A stretch of 64,000 bases of DNA from Zelopaecilomyces penicillatus (taxonomy: Eukaryota; Ascomycota; Sordariomycetes; Hypocreales; Pseudodiploosporaceae): contig VCCP01000004.1 of the NCBI GenBank assembly GCA_005765155.1, positions 4,836,001 to 4,900,000 on the forward strand, read 5' to 3'. Within the stretch, counting starts at the first letter, position 1. Each line of letters starts with the position of its first letter. The notes beneath the pieces were generated by a model. It had not been told where the DNA came from. It saw only the letters and a program-made list of their open reading frames with translations, and made no database searches. Positions 57,462 to 64,000 of the stretch are shown in pieces. The translations under genes were made by a program, and so were the position numbers.

Positions 57462-58680
57462 TTACAGGCCACGGTTGAACCACACCTTGCCGCCATCACC
57501 ACCTTTGCCGTGGAATTCAGGCTCAAGTCTATCGGCATCGATCAGTTCCGTCTGGGGGAAGACACCTAGAGCTAGAGGTAGGGCGGCGAAGGACACGGCA
57601 GCGATGAGGCCAAGATTAAGGCCAATGGGGATTGCTTTGGCCATTTTGGGCCGGGCCTTCAACCACTCCTTCTCAAACAATCTCTGATACCATGCCTGCT
57701 TGAACTGGATATGGTAAAGAGTCATGGCCGGAATGATCATAATGGGGGTATTGTTGATCACACGGCTGGCTGCAGTTTCGTAAACGGCGATCTTGGCCGC
57801 CTTTCTACTCCTGCCCAGCGAGGGAACATCTCCCTCAGACTTACCCTCTTCCAGCAGCTTCTTCTTCTCGGCTTCAGACAAAACAGGGCGGACATCAATG
57901 CCAGTCTGAATCTCGCCTCTTCGCATAAGATAAGCGTTGAGGGCACCAGCTGTGGCTACGGCCGCGAACGGCACAAGTCTCTTCAGAATATTCCGTGTGC
58001 TGGGGGCGACCTTCAATCTCGGTACCAATGCGTTTAGACCAAGAGCCACGGAGCACGATGCTGTGACTGCGACACCATATGACTTGGCAAGGGTTGACAT
58101 GGTCATTGGGGATGATTTATTCGCGTTGGAGCTGTTGATGGCGACATTGAGAGACTGGTTGGCGATTTGCCATGCTACAGTTCCGCCCATTGCCAGGCCA
58201 GGCTGAAGCATGCCGGCAGTGACGATCAAATTCGACAAGACAAAGCATGACATTCGGAAGGGTAGGAAGACTGGCTCGCCAGTGTCTGAAAGTATATTGT
58301 CAGCGCATCAAGCCTACATCGGGCTTTGTCTCGGTTGGTTCGTACCTGGGTGGATGGTGGAATCGACAATCTTCTTGGCCTTCCATAGCTCTGGTGTCAT
58401 ATCCTTGAGCTTTCCAGTCTTATAATCTGTGACGAGTTTCTTCGCATGCTCGAGTCCTGCAGAACCAGCGAGAAGGGTGCTTAAAAAAATCAATTTGAGT
58501 TAGCAGTCAGGAAAGACTTGATACCCTCCATCCTCATCTAGGGACATAATTCGAGCATTAAAGAACCACTGCTCACCTCGGATCTGTCAAGCCCATGGCA
58601 TGTCGCACCCGACCTGAATAAGTAGCCAGGTCATATTGCGACGCTGGCAACTCGCGGTTGCCTGGCAAAGAGGACGACAT
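57462..58680 (-). CDS. FSF1: Sideroflexin (mitochondrial inner-membrane transporter)
   Basis: Three exons, 58680-58577, 58479-58346 and 58285-57462 (introns 97 and 60 bp), give 353 residues with the frame closing at each join. The start MSSSLPGNRELPASQYDLATY is the sideroflexin N-terminus. The signature HPDTGE at residues 78-83 is created across the second splice junction, which strongly supports the model. Several hydrophobic spans follow (near 95-125, 170-195, 205-225, 255-280 and 310-335). Known role: transport of serine and possibly related metabolites into mitochondria for one-carbon metabolism. A Lys/Glu-rich insert (EAEKKKLLEEGKSEGD) sits near 235. The C-terminus carries FPQTELIDADRLEPEF, a typical family ending. 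Confidence 0.94.
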
Positions 58681-59368
58681 GGCTGACCGGTCTTTGAAGC
58701 ACGCAATTGACGTTTGATGCGACAAAGGAAACTCGAAGCTCAGAGAGCGAAACTGAGGCGCGTAGTTTCAAGCGCCGCTTCCAATGGGCAGCGTCAGGCT
58801 TGCGGGGTGGGCCCCCTGGTGCTATTTATCTCAGCGGTGAAATAAGAGGCCTGTGCCGAACAACGACGACGATAAGCGCTGCCACCGATCTCGGCTTACG
58901 TTGACTTTTGGTTGTGGTGCCGGAGTAATTACGAGATATTACTCGTTGGCAATGCGCCAGGGTCCAGACCAAAGCAGCTTAGCGAGGGACTCTTCAAGCG
59001 CATTACACCACAAATCGAGACTGCAACAAACGTCAGCTCCCCCTAGCCTAATGAGAATATGCAGATATAGATCATTCAAAATACCCTAGCTGTAGGAGTC
59101 TTGTTATTGAAGACTACTTTGCTAGTTACCGATAATATCTTAGAAGCAGCGTTTGTAAACAGTCGACAACAACCCAGACACTGGTCATGCGATCGCGGAG
59201 CCGCGAGTCGAGAGGCTGAAATGAATGTCTTGCACGTGGGCATATATCATTATGTAATCCACTGTGGAACCTGAAGGCCTTCTGCTGGTGGGCCACGATG
59301 TCTAACAAAAAAAAGATGGAAAAATATCAAAAAAGATGTGCTTTTCAACACATTTGAGCTTGTGCACA
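58681..59368. promoter_or_regulatory. Promoter region of the sideroflexin gene and 3' flank of the tRNA gene
   Basis: A 688-bp spacer. A run of six A at 59329-59334 reads as a T6 tract on the minus strand about 35 bp past the tRNA 3' end and could be the RNA polymerase III terminator. No coding region seen. Confidence 0.5.
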
Positions 59369-59454
59369 CGACCACGCCAGGATTCGAACCTGGAATCTCT
59401 AGAGAATGTGATTTCTACCGAAATCTAGCGCCTTAACCATTAGGCCACGCGGCC
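59369..59454 (-). tRNA. tRNA-Arg (anticodon TCG) with a 13-bp intron
   Basis: Exons are 59454-59418 and 59404-59369, giving a mature tRNA of 73 nt before CCA. Acceptor arm GGCCGCG pairs with CGTGGTC (two G-U pairs), discriminator G. The T arm CCAGG-TTCGAAT-CCTGG is perfect and supplies the B box. The anticodon stem CTAGA/TCTAG is perfect; the loop TTTCGG+C places TCG at 34-36. The intron (59417-59405) sits one base after the anticodon, the universal nuclear tRNA intron position. Confidence 0.93.
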
Positions 59455-59950
59455 GATACTACTAGGCTTCATAATAGCATTCATGTGGGCGAGGCGTGAG
59501 AGGTTTGCTACGGGTTGGCCCTGTCGTTCAGCTCTTCACCATTCAAGTTGGTTAATTGTAGTCTTGAGCTCTGACCTTGGATGAAGAGTTCTAGTATATT
59601 TGAAGGGTGTATAACACGTCTATGGAAAATAAACTGAAAAGCATAAACTCATTTGCGTATGTCTTTGTTCTTGTTGTATGGATCTGACGCTTTTTGACGT
59701 TTGTAGGCCAGCAATGACACATTTGGTCTTGCCATTATAAACAGCATCGATATGACATTGCTACTTCGGAGTGTATAGCGTCAAAACTTTAACATGCTTT
59801 CTTTCCCTTCTTCGGGGTCGGCATGTATCAAATATCTTGACTCAAGAAGCCAGCCAAACTCGTTGATACGTCTTTCATGCGTGACTAGGATCTAACACTG
59901 TTGTTCAAAACTCATCAGTAGCTTCCCAAATCTATTCCTATAAGACTAGA

Positions 59951-60030
59951 TATTTCTGGACATTTCTGGACATTTCTGGACATTGTTAGATATTGCTAAA
60001 TATTGCCAGCTATTACTAGAATCTGCTAAT
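59951..60030 (+). repeat. Degenerate 10-bp tandem repeat array (8 units)
   Basis: Eight consecutive decamers follow one pattern: TATTTCTGGA, then CATTTCTGGA twice, CATTGTTAGA, TATTGCTAAA, TATTGCCAGC, TATTACTAGA and a decayed last unit. The consensus is roughly YATTNCTRGA. A related array lies at 61908-61957 on the other side of the GNAT gene. Confidence 0.8.
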
Positions 60031-60248
60031 ACATGCTCAGAACGCGTTCCTAGGGGCAAGCAAAGCTCTTGGTAAGATTGGGAGCTACGCTCCGCGGAAG
60101 GTTAGCACCTTCCACAAATCTGAGCAGTGAAACAGACGCAAAATCACACAGCTGTGCCAGCTGTCAACGTTGGCATATATGTCTGTCCCAGCCCTTCCTT
60201 CACCTGACCACTTCCCACTTCCTTCACCTCACAGATTCAGGAAATTCT

Positions 60249-60282
60249 TTCTTTACCTAATTTCCTTCTTTACCTAATTTCC
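60249..60282 (+). repeat. Perfect 17-bp tandem duplication
   Basis: The unit TTCTTTACCTAATTTCC occurs twice head to tail, about 90 bp before the GNAT start codon, probably in the leader. Confidence 0.92.
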
Positions 60283-60371
60283 TCGCACAACTTCTGTTAA
60301 AGGTGCGTAAAGATACAACTCTTTGTTTTTGGGCTTAGCTTATTGACTACTGGTGACTTCAGGATAGCACA

Positions 60372-61670
60372 ATGTCGGCAACACAATCGAATCAGCGAGT
60401 TGATCGGAAATCACCCCAGGATCCATGTGTTCTCGAAGCTTGCATTCAATTACGGAGCTGGTTGACAAACGACCCCAAAACTCAGAACTCCAAGTCTCAC
60501 GGTAATCTCACGCCGGCCAAGGCGAACGGTGAAGCCATAGCATCGGCTGCTATGGGATTGATATCACCCAAATCATCTATGCCACCCGCTGAGCTTCCTG
60601 TGAAAAAGTGGCTGCTTGATACTCCCGTGTCACATCCAACAGTTTCCCTGCCACAGGGTTCATCTGATGATATGGCCATGCACCGATGTGCTGTGGACCC
60701 AATGACCGGGGAGCTCATGCTTCCCATCGAATATCCTGATACCCACTATGATCGAGAAGACGATGGCGGTCCAAAAGAGCCCTGGCGACACGCTGGGATG
60801 TCATCAGAACTGCACGTTGTTAGAGAGGTCAAGGCCAGACAGGATCTTGCTTCATGGATTAGATCTCAAGCTGAAGCCAAGATCAAGAAGGCGCTCACAG
60901 AGGAGAATTCCTGGCCACGGGTAGAATGCACTCTACGACCAGCGACAAAATCAGATCTTGGCCAGATTGCGGAGATCTTTAATCTTGAAAGACAAGCAGA
61001 TGATTGCTCGCAGTTTTTCTCAGCACAATCCTACACTATCTCCGATGTAGAGCAGATATATGACACATGCAAAGCCAACTGCCGCCCATTCATCATAGCG
61101 ACTTTGCGTAAGCATGAATTGTTCGATCGCTCCATATGGCCTCCGGGGTCCGACAGAGCGTATCAAGAATGGTGTCAATGGAAACTCTCACAAGAATCCT
61201 CCTCCCCAGACATAATTCTAGGTTTTGCATTCGTCACCGACGCACGAGCTGCATCCCCAGATGGTAGGCCATACCACGAATTACGGTTCACCGGCCAAAT
61301 TCGAATCACCGTGCACCCAAATCACCGTCGCCAGCATTATGGGACAGCACTTTTCGACAGAGTCCTTTTGTCCGTGGCTCCGTATCACAAAAGCATCATA
61401 GATTATGAGTGGGAGTGTACCGAGACAGAGCTTGTGTATGAAAAACTTCATGCATCCAACAAGCGGCAATACGCATGGGTATACGCCGAAGTTGTGCACG
61501 ATGGCGATTTTGAGTGGAAAAATGAGCTTTTGAGGAAATTTGGCTTCAAGAAAACCGCGGAATATCCGCAAATCGCGAAAGTCAATACACCTTGCGAGAA
61601 GAAATGGCTAGATTTGTCAGTGTGGGTGTTTAACGCGCAAAAGCTGGCCAATGTCATAATGGAAAGCTGA
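60372..61670 (+). CDS. GNAT-family N-acetyltransferase
   Basis: A single 432-residue frame, ATG at 60372. Residues 1-160 are variable, with Ser/Pro/Lys-rich stretches. From about 190 the sequence follows the GNAT fold: CTLRPATKSDLGQIAEIFN (strand and helix 1), GFAFVTDAR near 282, FTGQIRITVHPNHR and RQHYGTALFDRVL near 306-335, where the R/Q-x-x-G-x-A loop binds acetyl-CoA pyrophosphate. A long C-terminal part (350-432) with KFGFKKTAEYP resembles the last strands. Substrate unknown; fungal relatives are mostly uncharacterised. It lies between two decamer arrays and next to retroelement-like debris. The ATG follows a CT-rich leader, and no better start is available. Confidence 0.88.
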   Translation: MSATQSNQRVDRKSPQDPCVLEACIQLRSWLTNDPKTQNSKSHGNLTPAKANGEAIASAAMGLISPKSSMPPAELPVKKWLLDTPVSHPTVSLPQGSSDDMAMHRCAVDPMTGELMLPIEYPDTHYDREDDGGPKEPWRHAGMSSELHVVREVKARQDLASWIRSQAEAKIKKALTEENSWPRVECTLRPATKSDLGQIAEIFNLERQADDCSQFFSAQSYTISDVEQIYDTCKANCRPFIIATLRKHELFDRSIWPPGSDRAYQEWCQWKLSQESSSPDIILGFAFVTDARAASPDGRPYHELRFTGQIRITVHPNHRRQHYGTALFDRVLLSVAPYHKSIIDYEWECTETELVYEKLHASNKRQYAWVYAEVVHDGDFEWKNELLRKFGFKKTAEYPQIAKVNTPCEKKWLDLSVWVFNAQKLANVIMES

Positions 61671-61805
61671 GGACAAAGTTTTTGATTTGCTTAGATTTCA
61701 TAAGAAATGGGAACATGTAGCCTCTTTGAGGAATATGGCGAGAAAAAGGCGTGGCTTAAATAAAATATCCAAAACATTAAAATAAGAGCAATTGCCATCA
61801 CTGTA

Positions 61806-61863
61806 GAAATCGTATCTGGTGCAGGTGTTAACACTTTATGCTACGTCGTCCGACGGTGGAGAG
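61806..61863 (+). repeat. Inverted copy of the retroelement-like repeat
   Basis: 58 bp match 56844-56901 in opposite orientation with three differences. Beyond base 61863 the match resumes briefly after a 13-bp gap, so this copy is a shortened version. It includes the palindrome TGTTAACA. Confidence 0.85.
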
Positions 61864-61873
61864 TAGGTAACAG

Positions 61874-61895
61874 GGTGATATTTGTAAATATCACC
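61874..61895. repeat. 10-bp stem hairpin
   Basis: GGTGATATTT, two bases, then AAATATCACC: a perfect inverted repeat just after the repeat copy. Possibly part of the same element. Confidence 0.85.
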
Positions 61896-61907
61896 AGAAG
61901 TTCAGGG

Positions 61908-61957
61908 TATTGCTAGCAATTTCTATCTATTTCTGGATATTGCCAGAGATTTCTAGA
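61908..61957 (+). repeat. Second degenerate 10-bp array (5 units)
   Basis: Five decamers, TATTGCTAGC, AATTTCTATC, TATTTCTGGA, TATTGCCAGA and GATTTCTAGA, follow the same pattern and strand as the array at 59951-60030. Confidence 0.75.
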
Positions 61958-62208
61958 GGCCAGTAAATTCATCAAATGAAATCCCGTGCTGTGTTTTTTT
62001 TGCACCCTGTTGGTAGGTAAACATTCGTACCAGCTTGGGCTGCATCACGTGTGCATGTGTCCCTCATCTCTCCCAATCTCGAACTAGATGCCATGTAGAA
62101 CTGAAGCCAGCACACACGAGGAGCGGACCAAGTTGGCCCTGAAAGACCGAATTCTGATGTTGTGATTTCTGAGACTCTCCTATATTTCATTCTGGTATCG
62201 GCGCCATA

Positions 62209-63043
62209 ATGCTGTCGATTTTGCGCAAAGCGCGCCTAAAGGACAAGGAGATGCGAATCCTGATGCTGTGTGTGTGCCTGTAGCTCGGAATTTGAGTAGT
62301 TTCCACTGATAACAATGTGAGGAAGTGGGCTAGACAATGCTGGCAAAACAACGATCGTGAAGAGAATCATGGGTGAGGATGTAAATACTGTGAGCCCGAC
62401 ATTAGGGTTCATTATCAAGACTATTGATTACGGGGGGTGAGTCGACTGCCTAACTGTGTTCTCGCCCAATTATCTAACTAAGCTAATCCTTTCCCGAAGT
62501 TACAAATTGAATATATGTAAGAGTCCTTCAACCAGCACTGATAAATGACTGACCATAGCCAGGGGACGTCGGGGGTCAAAAGACACTGCGCTCGTACTGG
62601 AGGAACTATTTCGAGAAAACAGATGCTCTGATATGGGTAGTCGATTCTACGGACCGACTACGAATAGAAGACTGCCGAGACGAACTTCATGGATTACTTC
62701 AGGAAGAGGTATGAATTTATGGATGTATCAACCAAGACAGACTTGCAGAAAGTAAAAACTTGCTAACATATACAGCGTTTGGCTGGCGCATGCCTCTTGA
62801 TTTTTGCCAACAAGACCGACGTTGATGGTTGCATGAATGAGCGGGAAATCCTCACGGTACGTGATGCCCTCGACTTCTGTAAGCTCAGGACTAATGTTAC
62901 TGCTTCACAAGTTATTACGGCTCGAGGAGATTCAGACACATCAGTGGCACGTTTTGCGTTGCAGTGCCATCACAGGAAAGAACCTAAAAGAGGGACTGGC
63001 TTGGGTTGTCGAGGACGCAAAAAAACGATTGTTTCTTTATTAA
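62209..63043 (+). CDS. ARL2: ARL2-type small GTPase (ADP-ribosylation-factor-like)
   Basis: Six exons close the frame: 62209-62267, 62326-62436, 62500-62516 (17 nt), 62563-62708, 62776-62856, 62912-63043; 181 residues, introns 46-67 bp. The start MLSILRKARLKDKEMRILML lacks Gly at position 2, so no myristoylation, as in Arl2. P-loop GLDNAGKTT at 21-29, switch I with SPTLGF, switch II WDVGGQKTLRSYWRNYFE at 63-80, NKTD at 124-127 (NKxD guanine specificity), then CSAITGKNL. Known role: with cofactor D, tubulin folding and microtubule integrity (yeast Cin4, fission yeast Alp41). The GGY and IWD codons are split across the 17-nt exon, and both are restored by splicing. Confidence 0.94.
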
Positions 63044-64000
63044 GCGGCCACGCATGATATGCATGAAATAAATATCCACCAGATGTTGGAATGGAACACA
63101 CTGGGGCTGCTCATTCAGGATGGTTGTTGCTAGAAACAGACTGTCGTCATAGTGTATGGTGATGAAAAGCTGGATCCACATAGTCCATGTCTTGTTCACA
63201 TCCCAATACTACTGATGGAAACGATGATTGGCATGTGATAGGCTTAACGAGAAATTTTCCGCACGAAAACCATTTCGACCAAAAATATGACTTTCAACGT
63301 CAAGCCTAAGCGGCAATAAGCCAATGATGTGCAATCGTGCCGGGCTATGATTGAGTTGCACAACGGTAAGAATGATGACGGCTCGGGGCGGGAGTCAATG
63401 ATGCATCATGATTCGCTGGCGCGACATCACTACGACGGCGTTGCGCGTTGTGGCGGCTTTGTGGATGTAAACAAATGGAATAAACAAAAAGCCCCCCCCC
63501 TTCTTCGTTGCTGTTATTATTGCATGTACGTGCGTGTTGTTTTATCTTTGTGAACTCGGCCCAAGAAATTTATTTGAGCACGCAATGACGTTTTGGCGCC
63601 TGTCGGTGCGCGGCTTATTTGACCCTTTGCATGAGGCAAGTTGTGATGGACCCAAAGAGTGAGATACAGACGGCATATTAGTTAACTAGGTACTATCCAC
63701 CTATTTAGTAGTAATAGTATGGCAATACTAGGTAGTTCCAGATAAGGTAGTGCAGGCATACACCTAGTGGACAAGTTGAAGCTTGATTGATATCGAATTA
63801 ATATCCCCTGTCTAAATATGTGAGGTGGCCTCAAACCCGGCCAGACACCACCCCTTGCAGAGCTGTGTGTGCAAGTGCAGCCAAGTGTAGCGGGCAGTTG
63901 GGCAAGTCAGGGCAGCCCATGGTGCATCCACGGCCACTGATGCCCACTGTAATCGCCGCAATGCACGCTGACAGGCTGCCCAGAGCTGAGGCGAGCAAGG
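63044..64000. other. Intergenic sequence to the right edge
   Basis: No gene is supportable. It includes a short poly-C run (63492-63500) and the frame 63329-63553 without motif. Confidence 0.6.

Larger units (their letters stand above)
59455..60371. promoter_or_regulatory. Upstream region of the GNAT gene, with tandem repeats
   Basis: A 917-bp spacer between tRNA and GNAT gene. It contains the decamer array (59951-60030), a perfect 17-bp tandem duplication (60249-60282) within a pyrimidine-rich leader, and no coding region I support. Confidence 0.55.
61671..62208. other. Intergenic region with repeat debris
   Basis: 538 bp containing the second copy of the inverted repeat (61806-61863), a near-perfect hairpin (61874-61895), the second decamer array (61908-61957) and the ARL2 promoter. 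Confidence 0.6.

Noticed and set aside
59951..60030. Regular decamers considered as a CRISPR-like array
   Set aside because: There are no spacers: units are directly adjacent, degenerate and in a eukaryotic genome.

Overview
The window is nuclear DNA of a filamentous ascomycete (Pezizomycotina). Genes carry short GT-AG introns (46-122 bp, with two longer ones near 300 bp), intergenic leaders are rich in pyrimidine tracts, and the gene set is typically fungal: App1 phosphatase, CPS1/DIP2, LAMMER kinase, class II cAMP phosphodiesterase and an intronless megasynthase. Placement in Sordariomycetes, perhaps Hypocreales, is inferred from the look of the proteins. The genus cannot be fixed from the sequence alone.

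Layout. 1-1622 (+): 3' part of an App1-type phosphatidate phosphatase, cut by the window edge. 2294-17296 (-): a 15-kb intronless nonribosomal peptide synthetase of 5000 residues, read as (A remnant)-T-C-A-T-C-A-T-C-A-T-C-A-T-R. 17297-22147: 4.85 kb with no gene I can support. 22148-23411 (+): a beta-trefoil lectin-like protein with one membrane span. 24348-30079 (-): the CPS1/DIP2 adenylate-forming-like protein (4 exons). 31255-33645 (+): an uncharacterised protein with an Asp/Pro/Leu repeat. 33646-37363: gene-free. 37364-39319 (+): class II cAMP phosphodiesterase. 39807-40825 (-): flavin-reductase-like protein. 42414-45281 (+): long-form tRNase Z. 45704-47467 (-): uncharacterised protein. 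49814-52330 (-): LAMMER kinase (6 exons). 52331-57461: gene-free, holding a retroelement-like repeat. 57462-58680 (-): sideroflexin. 59369-59454 (-): intron-containing tRNA-Arg(TCG). 60372-61670 (+): GNAT acetyltransferase. 62209-63043 (+): ARL2 GTPase (6 exons).

How the genes relate. Most are housekeeping or signalling genes that act independently. The accessory element is the NRPS. It has no recognisable tailoring, transport or regulator gene beside it within the window, although the left edge is close. It begins with a carrier domain preceded only by the tail of an adenylation domain, has four complete C-A-T modules in an A-B-B-A' similarity pattern, and ends in a thioester reductase. That predicts reductive release of a linear tetra- or pentapeptide aldehyde or alcohol, or an imine formed from it, with the first unit supplied in trans or missing. 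A second accessory zone (56.8-62 kb) has an inverted pair of 58-bp near-identical sequences and two degenerate 10-bp arrays flanking the GNAT gene, which look like transposon debris.

All exon boundaries were read by eye from splice signals and reading-frame closure. No alignment, homology search or RNA evidence was available.
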